From RUG14300 sp964619685 (GTDB lineage: Bacteria > Bacillota > Clostridia > Christensenellales > CAG-1252): a stretch of DNA of 64,000 nucleotides. Below, piece by piece: positions 34,792 to 44,599 of the stretch. How positions within the stretch are numbered: position 1 is the first letter of the stretch; the number at the start of each line of letters is the position of its first letter. The notes under the pieces are model-generated. The model saw only the letters and a program-made list of their open reading frames with translations, was not told where the DNA came from and ran no database searches. The stretch spans positions 1 to 64,000 of the forward strand of contig CAZUET010000001.1 of the NCBI GenBank assembly GCA_964619685.1, given 5' to 3'. The translations under genes were made by a program, and so were the position numbers.

Positions 34792-36813
34792 ATGAAAAAA
34801 AGAATAAGCTTGGCAATCATATTAGTAATGCTGTGCACTTTGGTGTTAACATGCTTTGTTGCATGCTCACAGCAAACCGATGAAGATGTCCTCGTTAACA
34901 AGGGCGAATGGACCATTAAATCTCCCGATGGAAGTATTTCTATTGATCTAATACAAGACCCATATAACAATTTGACATATCAAGTAAAAAAGGACGATAC
35001 TGTCGTTATTGGCGAATCTGCACTTGGTTTGGAAATAGCTGAAGATGACTTTAGCTTTATTAATATTCAAAAACAAAGCACAAGAAAGATCAAGGGATCT
35101 TATGATAACATCAGCGGTAAGACCGATCATGTAGATTACGAGTGCAACGAAACCGTAGTTACATTCAAGGCTTGGTCCTTCTATTATGATATAGTTGTTC
35201 GTGCATATGACGACGGTTATGCATTTAGATACAATGTGCGTAAGATAGACGGAAGCGAAGGTGTTATGACCGTTGTTAATGAAAAGACAGAATTTGCATT
35301 CCCCGATGAAGCAAATATGTGGGCACAAGAGTATGTTACCAATAAGTCAACAGGAGATTTCTTCTCGTACGAGGTGTTCTATCAAAAGAGATATATTCCC
35401 GATCTTAATTCGGCACAGTATATCGCAATGCCATTTATTTATGAAATTCCCGGCACATCGTTCTATTCATTAATCACCGAATCAGAGCTTATAGGTAGCA
35501 ATTTCTACGGTTCATTCCTCAAAGTTCCCGAAGGAGCCGAGGGCGAATCTGTTCTTAAAACAGAGCATACTCCTGCAGGTATTACAGTTGACGATAATAA
35601 GGTATCCTATCCCTTCTCCTCCCCGTGGCGTGTAGGTATCGTAGGAGATATGAAGACAGTTCAAGAATCTGAGCTTGCCGAAAAGGTTTATTATAGTGGT
35701 GAAGAAGATTATACCGAACTGTATTGGAAGCCTGATAATTATGATGAGCTTTCCGCAGAAGAGCAAGCAATTTATAATTACGATTGGGTTGAGCCCGGCG
35801 TTACCGCTTGGAACTGGCTTATCTATAACGGTAAGCGTGGACAAGATGACTATAATCTTCATAGAGAGTATGTTCAGTTAGCTAAGGAAATGGGCTGGAA
35901 GTATGTTATCTTAGACGGTGGCTGGAATGGAAACTTTAATGAAAGCAGCTTTGTAGGATTTATGCAAGAGGCTGAAAGATCAGGCGTCAAAGTATTGGTA
36001 TGGTGTAATGCGTTGACTGATTTTGGTAACGGTAATATCGAAATCTTAAAAACTAAACTCGATCTATGGCAAAAATGGGGCATTGCAGGTATCAAGATAG
36101 ACTTCTTTGATGGACAAAATGCAACCGATCAATCGCACCAAGGCGAGGATATAGGTACCATTAAGTGGTACGAGTCTATTTATCAAGAATGTGCTAAGCG
36201 TAAAATGGTAGTTAATTGTCACGGATCCAATAAGCCTACTGGAGAGAGAGTAGTTTATCCCAATGTAATCAATCGTGAAGGTATCTACGGTAACGAATTT
36301 TATGGAGTTGGTGCAAACGTTACAGTTAATCAGCTTCTCATTAGAAATGTAGTAGGACCGTCCGACTTTACACCTGTAGTAAATCCGTTGAGTAACAATA
36401 TTACCAAGGGTCACCAAATGGCGTTGGCAGTGCTTTTCGAATCGGGCGCTCCCTCTATGGCAGACTATGCTAAGGCATACAGAGAATCGGATATTTACAG
36501 TCTCTATAAGAGCATTCCTTCCGTTCATGAAAAGACTGTATTCTTAGGCGGTAAGCTCGATTACTATTACAGTGCTGCAGTTAAGGCAGGAAAATATTGG
36601 TTCGTAGGTGGCGCAAACTCTCTCGTTAAGCAAGATATCACTGTTGACTTCTCCTTCTTAGACGACGGCGAATATGTTGCAGAGGTTTATAATGATGATC
36701 CTGATTCAGGTAAAATTGTCAAAGAGACCATCACGGTCACTAAGAACGACAAAAAGACATTTACAATGCAATCTAAGGGCGGTTTCGTTATCCGTCTATA
36801 TAAAAATGATTAA
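34792..36813 (+). CDS. Lipoprotein glycoside hydrolase, family GH97
   Basis: An extracellular, lipid-anchored (lipobox VACS region, ~Cys24-25) enzyme that likely removes alpha-linked sugars (alpha-galactosidase or alpha-glucosidase). The N-terminal GH97 beta-sandwich starts WTIKSPDGSISIDL; the catalytic barrel has AWNWLIYNGKRG, YVILDGGW, GIAGIKIDFFDG (Asp437, candidate nucleophile) and NCHGSNKPTGERVVYPNVINREGIYGNEF (Glu496, Glu502), here split: NCHGSNKPTGERVVYPN then REGIYGNEF. The Asp in G-I-K-I-D-F fits the retaining GH97 branch better than the inverting SusB branch. A C-terminal beta domain ends the protein. GGAGGG precedes ATG. Its place among importer genes suggests it trims a glycan before uptake. 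GH97 is best known from Bacteroidetes. Confidence 0.9.
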   Translation: MKKRISLAIILVMLCTLVLTCFVACSQQTDEDVLVNKGEWTIKSPDGSISIDLIQDPYNNLTYQVKKDDTVVIGESALGLEIAEDDFSFINIQKQSTRKIKGSYDNISGKTDHVDYECNETVVTFKAWSFYYDIVVRAYDDGYAFRYNVRKIDGSEGVMTVVNEKTEFAFPDEANMWAQEYVTNKSTGDFFSYEVFYQKRYIPDLNSAQYIAMPFIYEIPGTSFYSLITESELIGSNFYGSFLKVPEGAEGESVLKTEHTPAGITVDDNKVSYPFSSPWRVGIVGDMKTVQESELAEKVYYSGEEDYTELYWKPDNYDELSAEEQAIYNYDWVEPGVTAWNWLIYNGKRGQDDYNLHREYVQLAKEMGWKYVILDGGWNGNFNESSFVGFMQEAERSGVKVLVWCNALTDFGNGNIEILKTKLDLWQKWGIAGIKIDFFDGQNATDQSHQGEDIGTIKWYESIYQECAKRKMVVNCHGSNKPTGERVVYPNVINREGIYGNEFYGVGANVTVNQLLIRNVVGPSDFTPVVNPLSNNITKGHQMALAVLFESGAPSMADYAKAYRESDIYSLYKSIPSVHEKTVFLGGKLDYYYSAAVKAGKYWFVGGANSLVKQDITVDFSFLDDGEYVAEVYNDDPDSGKIVKETITVTKNDKKTFTMQSKGGFVIRLYKND

Positions 36814-36837
36814 TACAACTAGGAGCTTTACAAGATT

Positions 36838-38283
36838 ATGAAAAGAAAATTTTTACTAACGATCATAGCTTTTATCATGTGCCTTGTAACGGTATTTGCA
36901 TGCGTTGCTTGTGATGGAAATACCCCGGATGAAAATGTAGTACCGACCACCGGAGAATTGAATTTCGATGATAATGGAAATGTGATCTTTAAAAACACAA
37001 CAATTAGACTCGAAACCGTTGTTAACGGTGACGATACATCTGCATTCGATGCTATTATTGCAAGATTTAATATGATTTATGATGGTAAAATATCCATCAA
37101 TGTTACTCACACGGCTCAAGGTGTTTATGAGACGACAGTTGCAAACAAAATCGAGAACAATAACAATCCTCCCGATATTATCATGTCCCACCAAAAGTCC
37201 CATAAGAGCTTCCAAGAGGCAGGATATATACAACCATTAGATAATATTATCGAAAAGTCGGGCATTAAGATCGATCCCTCTGATTATGCAGACGGTCTTG
37301 CACAGTATATGAATCTTGGTACAGATAAACTGTACAGTGTTCCTATCGACGGTCAAACTCATGTACTATTCTATAACAAGGCAGAACTTGCTAAGACAGG
37401 TATGAGCTTACCTACTAACCGTGAAGAGTTGCTTGCAGTTTGTAAAAAGTATATGGAGGTTACCGGCGGTAATACACCTATTGCTTGGAGTACAGGTGCC
37501 GATTATTTTGCAAACTATGTGTTTATGAGTGCAATACTTCAAAATGGTGCAACTTTATATGATACAAAGACACTAATGACCGATTGGTATGATAATGAGA
37601 CCAACCGTAATGCATTTATAAATGCAAGCGAATCTATAAGAGAGATAATCAATCTCAGATATGCTTCATACAACGCATCTTCGAGTGATAACCTCAACAA
37701 CTTCATGAAAGGTCAAAGATTATTCTACTTTACCGATCCTTGGTCAATGGACGGATTAGTAAATAAGTATGCGGAGCAAAAGGGCATCGATAAGACTACA
37801 TTATTCAATGAAGTATTGGGCGGAGCGAGCTTCTCAGGCTGGTTTGCAATGAGTGACAATTCTCAAAAAAATACTATCTTTGGTGACTCTCACTTTTTCG
37901 CAATGAGTAAGTCTGTTACCGATGTTACCAAGCAAGCAGCAGTATTAGAGTTCATCAAGTGGTTTACCACCGATGCAACCGCAGGAGCAGATTGGGCACA
38001 AGCCGGTCATGTAAGCGTATCTAAGGTTATTAATGCATCCGATACATATAAGAGCAATTCGTATGTAACTAACTTTATTGGTAACTTCTATCCCGATATT
38101 AATGACTTTACATGTGTAGGTGTAACACCGTATTATTCAGCTGTTATAAATAATATCAAATCAATGTTCTCTGAAACCGTTAACACTAAGACATTAAGTG
38201 GAAGCTACGACAAGAATGATGATGCTAAGGTTATCAAGAGCAAGCAAGACGCCGTTAATAATCAAATAGGATTCTTCGGCTGA
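36838..38283 (+). CDS. Sugar ABC importer, substrate-binding lipoprotein
   Basis: A family 1 (UgpB/MalE-like) binding protein of 481 residues. The signal peptide ends in a Cys-containing lipobox (FACVAC, Cys25). Typical parts are FDAIIARFNMIYDGKISINV, NPPDIIMSHQKSH, LYSVPIDGQTHVLFYNKAEL, MKGQRLFYFTDPWSMDGL and AAVLEFIKWFTTDATAGADWAQAGHVSV. AGGAG lies 11 bases upstream. It is 14 bases before the first permease gene, so this is the most likely partner of the transporter; the InlB-repeat binding protein at 32981 would be an alternative or accessory one. Confidence 0.92.
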   Translation: MKRKFLLTIIAFIMCLVTVFACVACDGNTPDENVVPTTGELNFDDNGNVIFKNTTIRLETVVNGDDTSAFDAIIARFNMIYDGKISINVTHTAQGVYETTVANKIENNNNPPDIIMSHQKSHKSFQEAGYIQPLDNIIEKSGIKIDPSDYADGLAQYMNLGTDKLYSVPIDGQTHVLFYNKAELAKTGMSLPTNREELLAVCKKYMEVTGGNTPIAWSTGADYFANYVFMSAILQNGATLYDTKTLMTDWYDNETNRNAFINASESIREIINLRYASYNASSSDNLNNFMKGQRLFYFTDPWSMDGLVNKYAEQKGIDKTTLFNEVLGGASFSGWFAMSDNSQKNTIFGDSHFFAMSKSVTDVTKQAAVLEFIKWFTTDATAGADWAQAGHVSVSKVINASDTYKSNSYVTNFIGNFYPDINDFTCVGVTPYYSAVINNIKSMFSETVNTKTLSGSYDKNDDAKVIKSKQDAVNNQIGFFG

Positions 38284-38297
38284 TCCTCGGTGATATT

Positions 38298-39344
38298 ATG
38301 GAGATAGATTTAGAACAAAAAATTAATCAGCAAAAGGCACGCAAGAGGAGGGAAACGCTTCTTGCGCTCCTGTTAATGAGCCCGTTTTTGATAATATTTA
38401 TAGTGTTTACACTTATACCTGTCATAGCGGGCTTTGTTTTTAGCTTTATGAACTACAATCCGTATGGTTCATCGCCGGATTCATTTATTGGATTGCAGAA
38501 TTATAAGGATCTTTTCGATTTCAGTAACGCTATTTCGCTTTCGTTTTGGGATTCTTTTCTAACGATGTTTTTATTTGACATTGTAGCGGTACCGCTATTG
38601 ATAATAATTCCTCTTATTTTGGCTTATTATATAAATAAACAGCCCCCGGGATATAAATTATTCCGTGCAATCATCTATTTACCGAGCGTTGTATCTTTGA
38701 CGATCGTAGGTATTATTTTCGGTAATATGTTTAAGAGTGATAGCTCCGGTCTTATAAATGCGCTTTTTGGTGTCAATATAGACTGGTTAGGCGGTAAACC
38801 GTGGGATGGTGATACCTTAAGATGGGTAGTAATGTTAATAGCCAGTATATGGTGGCAGACAGGTACCAACTTTGTCATTTTCTCGGGAGCATTGAGAGAT
38901 GTTCCTCAACCGCTATATGAGGCATGTGAAATGGACGGAGGTGGCAAACTGCATCGCATATTGTATGTAACCTTGCCCAACATTCGTTCATCGGTAATGA
39001 TCTGTTTGTTCAATACCTTAATAGGTTATTTAAATCTATACGCTCAACCGTATATGTTGAATACCATGGAGAACCAAGATATATTTGTTTCGCCTATGAT
39101 GTTTATACAGACCTATTTGATGGGCGGTATCGCTTATTCTAAAAAGACAGGATATCTATGTGCCGCCGCAATCGTTTTCGGTTTGATAGTAATGGTGTTC
39201 AGTATAATTCAGCGAGCAGTCACATCTGAACGCAGAGGACGCACTACACATGCTGATGCTTGTAATCGCTTCGTTGTGAAGCGTGCCGAGTTGGGAAGCG
39301 TATCTCAAGAAAGTTCTATTATGGGAGGTATCGATAATGAATAA
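38298..39344 (+). CDS. Sugar ABC importer permease (MalF/UgpA type)
   Basis: A 348-residue membrane permease with six helices, e.g. LLALLLMSPFLIIFIVFTLI and PVIAGFVFSFMNY. The EAA loop is YEACEMDGGGKLHRILYVTLPNIRSS, shortened here to its core EACEMDGGG...LPNI. The C-terminal ~45 residues after the last helix are unusually long, polar and Ser/Arg-rich. There is only a weak ribosome site (GGTGA). The last bases overlap the start of the second permease. It forms the channel with the product of 39337. Confidence 0.9.
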   Translation: MEIDLEQKINQQKARKRRETLLALLLMSPFLIIFIVFTLIPVIAGFVFSFMNYNPYGSSPDSFIGLQNYKDLFDFSNAISLSFWDSFLTMFLFDIVAVPLLIIIPLILAYYINKQPPGYKLFRAIIYLPSVVSLTIVGIIFGNMFKSDSSGLINALFGVNIDWLGGKPWDGDTLRWVVMLIASIWWQTGTNFVIFSGALRDVPQPLYEACEMDGGGKLHRILYVTLPNIRSSVMICLFNTLIGYLNLYAQPYMLNTMENQDIFVSPMMFIQTYLMGGIAYSKKTGYLCAAAIVFGLIVMVFSIIQRAVTSERRGRTTHADACNRFVVKRAELGSVSQESSIMGGIDNE

Positions 39345-40257
39345 TGAAAAACGCAAGTATACTAAGTCGGAATTGACTAAGCGTCGTGAAAAACGCACTG
39401 CATTCATTGTTTTGTTGATAGTATCCATACTTTGGGCATTCCCTCTCATTTATATGTTTGGTACATCGTTCAAGTCAGATTACGATCTTCAAGCAGCACC
39501 GCAAAAGATATTCCCGTCATCGTGGAGTGAGTGGACGCTCAAGCACTATACAGGATTTATAGTTCGTGAAGGAAAGATTGACAATATGCCAATATGGATG
39601 TTAAACTCATTGTGGTCCACCATTGCGAATGTTGCATTGACAGTGATCGTAGACCTACTAACCGCATATGCATTAGTATTTCTTAGATTTAAAGGCAAGA
39701 ACTTTATCTTGAAGTTCTCATTACTTTGGATGGCTGTCCCTGCTATTTTGGGAACCGCACCGTCTTATGCGATATTTGCAGCAGTAAGAAATGCATTAAA
39801 GATCGAAAGCAATGCAGCGACCTACGCCTATATTTATTTTTGGTTGGTAGTACCCGGATGCACCGGTATATTCAATATGCTTCTGATGCGAAACTTCTTT
39901 ATGTCCATACCTAAGGACATAGTAGAGAGTGCCCGTTCGGACGGTGCAAGTAATATGACTATATTTAGGCGTATAATTTGTCCGCTTGCTAAATCCACAA
40001 TAATGCTTATCGTATTATTTGCATTTACAGGTAGCTGGAACTCCCTAACTTGGCCACAATTACTGCTATCGGGAGGTAACTCATATTGGAATACAGTAAC
40101 TGTAGCACTTACAGGTTATACGGGCGGTTCTGCATGGGGTGCAACAGGTGTAGCGATGGCAACAAGTGTATTTGCACTTATACCGATCATAATTATATTT
40201 ATTATAACGCAAGATAAAATGATCGATGGTCTTGCGTCCACCGGAGTTAAAGGATGA
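39337..40257 (+). CDS. Sugar ABC importer permease (MalG/UgpE type)
   Basis: The start at 39337 (MNNEKRKYTK) has GGGAGG 9 bases upstream; a frame from 39283 lacks this. The basic N-terminus is followed by VLLIVSILWAFPLIYMFGTSFKSD, the usual MalG opening, and the EAA loop ESARSDGASNMTIFRRIICP. Six membrane helices are visible. It overlaps the first permease gene by 8 bases and the ATPase gene by 4 (ATGA), so all three are translationally coupled. Confidence 0.92.
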   Translation: MNNEKRKYTKSELTKRREKRTAFIVLLIVSILWAFPLIYMFGTSFKSDYDLQAAPQKIFPSSWSEWTLKHYTGFIVREGKIDNMPIWMLNSLWSTIANVALTVIVDLLTAYALVFLRFKGKNFILKFSLLWMAVPAILGTAPSYAIFAAVRNALKIESNAATYAYIYFWLVVPGCTGIFNMLLMRNFFMSIPKDIVESARSDGASNMTIFRRIICPLAKSTIMLIVLFAFTGSWNSLTWPQLLLSGGNSYWNTVTVALTGYTGGSAWGATGVAMATSVFALIPIIIIFIITQDKMIDGLASTGVKG

Positions 40258-41984
40258 TTATGGAGAATAACACATTTTTATCACTAAAAAACGTAGAAAA
40301 GGTTTATCCAAATGGCGAAAAGGCAGTGTATGATTTTAATCTCGATGTCGATAAGAACGATTTTATAGTTATCGTCGGACCGTCGGGATGCGGTAAGTCT
40401 ACCACACTTAGAATGATAGCAGGTCTTGAAGATGTTACCTCAGGTGATATTTTCATGGAAAATGAGCTTATTAACTATAAAGAAAGTAAGGATCGTAAAA
40501 TGGCGATAGTATTCCAAAGCTACGCCCTTTATCCTCAAATGAATGTCTATGATAATATAGCGTTTCCTCTTACCATTAATAAGTATCCGTTCCCTATTAC
40601 AAATGAGGTATTGACGGCTGTAAGTGACCTTGAAAGGGTGATTGCATCGTGCTCTGCAGATGCTATAGCACAGGCTATTATCGATGCAAATAAGCAAAAA
40701 AAGAGCAATGAAGAATTGGCTTCGGTGCTGAATATATCTCTATATGCAGGTAGTTGGCTCAATTCCGATTATGCTCATTCAAAAATGTCTGAGGAACAGC
40801 TTAAAGCAGATGCAAAGGGATTTTTGGAGCAATTCATACTTGGCGTTAGATCTAAGCGTGACGAAGAACTTGTTAAAGTTAAAAACGACGGTGTCAAACT
40901 TGACGAAGAATTTTGCGAGTTGGACGAAAACGGAGAGCGTAAGATCGTATACCGTAAAATGACCGATTACGAAATAAGAGTTAAGGTGTTTGAAACGGCT
41001 CAAACTCTCGATCTTACTCCATATCTCGATAAGATACCTAAGGAGCTTTCAGGCGGACAAATGCAGCGTGTTGCCTTAGGTCGTGCTATTGTCAAAAATG
41101 TACCGGTATTTATGATGGACGAGCCGTTATCCAATCTTGATGCGAAGTTAAGACTTACTATGCGAAGTGAAATAGTTAAGCTTCATAATAAGATAAATGC
41201 CACCACAATTTATGTCACCCACGACCAAACCGAAGCAATGACAATGGCAACAAGAATAGTTGTTATGTCCCGTGGATTTATTCAGCAGATAGGTACACCC
41301 GATGAAATCTACAACGATCCCTGTAATGTTTTTGTAGCCAAATTTATCGGTTCTCCGTCAATGAACTTCTTTGATATGAAGTACGATAGAGAAAATAATG
41401 TGCTGTATAATGACGCTATTACCATTCCTACAGACCAAGAGTTTAAGGATAGATACGACGCATTCTACCAATCTAAACAAGAAGCATTTGAAAAATTATT
41501 GGGTAACTTTGATAAGAGTGCGCACGAGAGCGTTCTTAAAATTCTTTCTGCTACCGAATCGGGTAAGGATTACAGAAAGAAGGAAGAGCCGAAAACATCG
41601 TTGGTCGCTAAGATCAAAAAGTTATTTGCAAAGGAAGACAATGTCGATCCATATGAGTTGACGCGCTCTATTGCAACTAAAAAGCTTGATGAAATCCATT
41701 CCTTTAGAGAGGGTAACCGCAATCTTTGCATTGGAATCCGCCCCGAAAGAATTAGTATCCAAAAGTATGATCCAAATAAATCATATGATAATGCCGTTAC
41801 ATTGACTCCAACTGTTTGCGAGCTTTTAGGCGCTGAATATAATATTCATTTCGATTATTGTGGCAAAGATATGGTCGGCAAGATAGATGCTAAGGAAAAA
41901 ATAACTCTTCACGATAAGATAACTGTTTCGTTACAATTTAACGATATTTATATATTCGATCCTGTTTCTGGCGATGTTATTTAA
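40254..41984 (+). CDS. Sugar ABC importer ATPase (MsmX/UgpC type) with two large insertions
   Basis: The ATPase drives the sugar importer. Motifs: Walker A GPSGCGKST (~42-50), Q-loop FQSYALYPQMNVYDNIAFPL (~88-105), signature LSGGQMQR (~265-272), Walker B VFMMDEP (~285-291), H-loop YVTHDQTEA. A ~125-residue segment (~110-236) is inserted in the helical domain between Q-loop and signature, where normal MalK proteins have a short linker. A second ~100-residue acidic/basic segment interrupts the C-terminal TOBE region (~385-490) before IGIRPERISIQ. Total 576 residues versus ~370. It starts at 40254 (GGAG, 7-base spacing) or 40260 (AAAGG, 6-base spacing). Confidence 0.9.
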   Translation: MIMENNTFLSLKNVEKVYPNGEKAVYDFNLDVDKNDFIVIVGPSGCGKSTTLRMIAGLEDVTSGDIFMENELINYKESKDRKMAIVFQSYALYPQMNVYDNIAFPLTINKYPFPITNEVLTAVSDLERVIASCSADAIAQAIIDANKQKKSNEELASVLNISLYAGSWLNSDYAHSKMSEEQLKADAKGFLEQFILGVRSKRDEELVKVKNDGVKLDEEFCELDENGERKIVYRKMTDYEIRVKVFETAQTLDLTPYLDKIPKELSGGQMQRVALGRAIVKNVPVFMMDEPLSNLDAKLRLTMRSEIVKLHNKINATTIYVTHDQTEAMTMATRIVVMSRGFIQQIGTPDEIYNDPCNVFVAKFIGSPSMNFFDMKYDRENNVLYNDAITIPTDQEFKDRYDAFYQSKQEAFEKLLGNFDKSAHESVLKILSATESGKDYRKKEEPKTSLVAKIKKLFAKEDNVDPYELTRSIATKKLDEIHSFREGNRNLCIGIRPERISIQKYDPNKSYDNAVTLTPTVCELLGAEYNIHFDYCGKDMVGKIDAKEKITLHDKITVSLQFNDIYIFDPVSGDVI

Positions 41985-41986
41985 TT

Positions 41987-42967
41987 ATGGGAAAGAAGAA
42001 TGTTAGCATGAAAACAATAGCGAACGAGTGCGGTGTTTCAATTAACACCGTATCTCACGCTTTGCGTGATTTTTCTGATATTTCAAAAAGCACTAAACAA
42101 ATGATAAGGCAAAAAGCGATAGAACTCGGTTATTTGCCAAATGTTCCCGCTCAACGACTAAAAATAGGGGGGGAGAAAGCGGTTGTTGCTGTTCTTGTTA
42201 GTGAGCTTACGAACCTATATTTTTCCATTCTTTGTGATAGGCTTATTAAGATCTTTGAACAAAACAACGAATACGATATACAGATACTTTTCGAGCGTGA
42301 CGATGCGATGTCTACCATTAAGCAATGTATTCTTCAGCGTGTTGATATGGTAATTACCCATAGAGTATTCTCTCGAGAAGCAATGGAATATGCAAAGATT
42401 AATAACATAAGAATAATTACCGTTGGTTGCGATATGATGAATATCGATACCGATGTTGTCACTGTTAACGAAGAAATGAGCTGTGAGCAGGTTGCGAGAT
42501 ATCTTTGGGGTATTCATAAAGCGAATAAGTTTTTGTTTGTTGGACTCGATTATTATTTATCCGATTTAAGATGCGCTTATTTCAAAAATGCTTTGAATTC
42601 ACTTGGAATAACTGATATAATCTATTTTAATGAGAGTACCGACGATATAAGAACGCTACTTGACTATATCAATAACGGATATCGAAGTATATTCTTTTAT
42701 GATGATGTTATGGCGTATAAGATACTCAATAAACTTGACGATATTGTTGTAGATGTTCGTAAAGCGTTTCCCGATCTGCATTTAGTCGGATTTGACGGTT
42801 TATGCGAAAACATTTTAGGACTTAAACAAATATCTACAGTTTTGATAGATTACTCTGAGTTTGCAATGGCGATATATGAGTTGATCAAGTTTAGATTTGA
42901 TAATCCAACATCAGACCATAGGAGAGTTGTTTTATCTACAGCTATTCATCAAAGAACAAAGAGTTAA
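41987..42967 (+). CDS. LacI-family transcription regulator
   Basis: The 326-residue protein has a LacI helix-turn-helix (SMKTIANECGVSINTVSHAL, hinge NVPAQRLKIGG, residues ~7-62) and a periplasmic-binding-like effector domain (VAVLVSELTNLYFSILCDRL). TVSHAL replaces the more common TVSRAL. The ATG at 41987 is two bases after the ATPase stop and has no ribosome site; an ATG at 42008 with AGAAG upstream is an alternative start that keeps the whole HTH. It very likely controls the surrounding glycan locus in response to an imported sugar. Confidence 0.9.
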   Translation: MGKKNVSMKTIANECGVSINTVSHALRDFSDISKSTKQMIRQKAIELGYLPNVPAQRLKIGGEKAVVAVLVSELTNLYFSILCDRLIKIFEQNNEYDIQILFERDDAMSTIKQCILQRVDMVITHRVFSREAMEYAKINNIRIITVGCDMMNIDTDVVTVNEEMSCEQVARYLWGIHKANKFLFVGLDYYLSDLRCAYFKNALNSLGITDIIYFNESTDDIRTLLDYINNGYRSIFFYDDVMAYKILNKLDDIVVDVRKAFPDLHLVGFDGLCENILGLKQISTVLIDYSEFAMAIYELIKFRFDNPTSDHRRVVLSTAIHQRTKS

Positions 42968-43025
42968 TTATAGAAATAACTAATAATTGCAACTATAAGT
43001 TATTTAATGAAACACGAGGTGAATT

Positions 43026-44297
43026 ATGCAAAACAGAACATATGCTGTTGCAATACTTGGATGCGGTCAGCGTGGTGCCGAATCGTATGGAGCATTGATC
43101 GATGAAGACAAAAAAAGGTTTAAAATAGTATCACTATGCGAGATCGATTCATTCAAACTAAATAAGTATAAAGATCGTTTTTGCGTGGATGAAGCTAATT
43201 GTTTTCAAAACGAAGAAGATTTCTTCGAGAAAAGAAGGGCTGATGTCCTTTTGATAACTACAATGGATCAAGACCATGTTCGCCAATGTGTTAAGGCGTT
43301 AAGTCTTGGATATGACATTTTGCTTGAAAAACCCATTACATCCCAAAAGGAAGAATGCTATGAGCTACTTGATGCTCAGCGTAAGTATGGCGGTAAAGTC
43401 ATAGTTTGTCATGTTCTCCGCTATGCACCTGCATTTATTAAGGTGGCAGAATTGATAGATGAGGGCAGAATTGGAAAATTGGTTGCTATACAGGCATTAG
43501 AGCAAGTCAATTATTGGCATCAAGCACATAGTTATGTTCGTGGTAATTGGCGTAGAGTAGAGGACACCGCACCAATGATCATCGCTAAATGTTGTCATGA
43601 CCTCGATCTTTTACAATATTATGCTAGATCAAAATGTAAGAGTGTATCTTCAGTCGGCGATCTTGTTTTCTTTAAATCGGAAAATGCCCCCAAAGGATCG
43701 GCTAAACGCTGTTTAGATTGTCAATTCAAGGATAGCTGTGCATATAGTGCTAAGCGAATTTATATAGACGATTGGAAAAAGAGAGGCTGCGCCGCCGATA
43801 TATGGCCACAAACCCATCTGACGAGCGTATATCCGCTTACAGAAGAAGCTTTGACGGATGCACTGATAAACGGTCCATACGGAAGATGTGTATTTGCATG
43901 TGATAATGATGCCGTTGATCATCAGTTGACCAATGTCGTATTTGAAAACGGAGTTAAAGCCTCGTTGATAATGACTGCCTTCACTCAAAACGGCGGAAGA
44001 ATTATGACATTCTTTGGCACAGCCGGTGAAATAATTCTTGATGAGGAGCATCAATTTATCGAGATCAAGCCCTTTGGTCTACCATCTGAAAAGATTGCAT
44101 TAGTTGACTTGAACGAGGGTGGACATGCTCATGGTGGCGGTGATGCAGGTATAATTAATAGTCTATATGGTATGATATCCGGCGTAGCAGATGAACGCAC
44201 TTCGCTCGAATCATCCATAGAAAGCCATTTAATGGGTATCTGTGCTGAAGAATCACGTCTTCACGACGGTCAGCTTATCTATCTCCACACAAAATAA
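43026..44297 (+). CDS. Gfo/Idh/MocA-family sugar oxidoreductase
   Basis: A cytoplasmic NAD(P)-dependent enzyme acting on a sugar or sugar derivative. The Rossmann start is VAILGCGQRGAESYGAL, the family motif EKPI (~100-103) is present, and KCCHDLDLLQYY matches the family K-x-x-x-D/H-x-x-x-L substrate helix. Residues ~225-240 carry three Cys in RCLDCQFKDSCAYSAKR, a conserved Cys cluster of one subgroup, possibly metal-binding. GAGGTGA precedes ATG. It is the last gene of the glycan locus and would process the imported sugar; the substrate is not known. Confidence 0.88.
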   Translation: MQNRTYAVAILGCGQRGAESYGALIDEDKKRFKIVSLCEIDSFKLNKYKDRFCVDEANCFQNEEDFFEKRRADVLLITTMDQDHVRQCVKALSLGYDILLEKPITSQKEECYELLDAQRKYGGKVIVCHVLRYAPAFIKVAELIDEGRIGKLVAIQALEQVNYWHQAHSYVRGNWRRVEDTAPMIIAKCCHDLDLLQYYARSKCKSVSSVGDLVFFKSENAPKGSAKRCLDCQFKDSCAYSAKRIYIDDWKKRGCAADIWPQTHLTSVYPLTEEALTDALINGPYGRCVFACDNDAVDHQLTNVVFENGVKASLIMTAFTQNGGRIMTFFGTAGEIILDEEHQFIEIKPFGLPSEKIALVDLNEGGHAHGGGDAGIINSLYGMISGVADERTSLESSIESHLMGICAEESRLHDGQLIYLHTK

Positions 44298-44340
44298 GTT
44301 TTTTACTTTCCGTGATTGACGATCGATATAAATAATGGAG

Positions 44341-44473
44341 TGTTCGCCGTCATACTGAGATTGTTTCCGTCCAGTTATACTCAAGCGAAGTCGAACTGCC
44401 TAAGCAGTGCAAGGCAAAGCCTTGCAGTATCTTGGACGGTAACAAAAGAATAATTTTGTATCTTGCGGACAAC
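44341..44473 (+). repeat. Dispersed intergenic repeat, copy R3
   Basis: It begins GTTCGCCGTCATACTGAG and ends GTATCTTGCGGACAAC. It contains TCGAACTGCCTAAGCAGTGC (as R2), a GCAAGG-CAAAG-CCTTGC hairpin and GTATCTTGGACGGTAAC (as R1). Non-coding, between the oxidoreductase gene and the lysine riboswitch. Confidence 0.65.
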
Positions 44474-44561
44474 AATCTATATTGATATACCATTTATGAC
44501 TGCATTCATTATATCCTTTTATCACTTTTTAAACATTTTTTAACAAACATAGCTAAAATTG

Positions 44562-44591
44562 TTGACTAAATGCCCTGAATGTTGTTAGAAT
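44562..44591 (+). promoter_or_regulatory. Promoter of the lysine importer
   Basis: TTGACT (44562-44567), 18 bases, TAGAAT (44586-44591), just before the riboswitch. Confidence 0.65.
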
Positions 44592-44599
44592 ATAAACAT

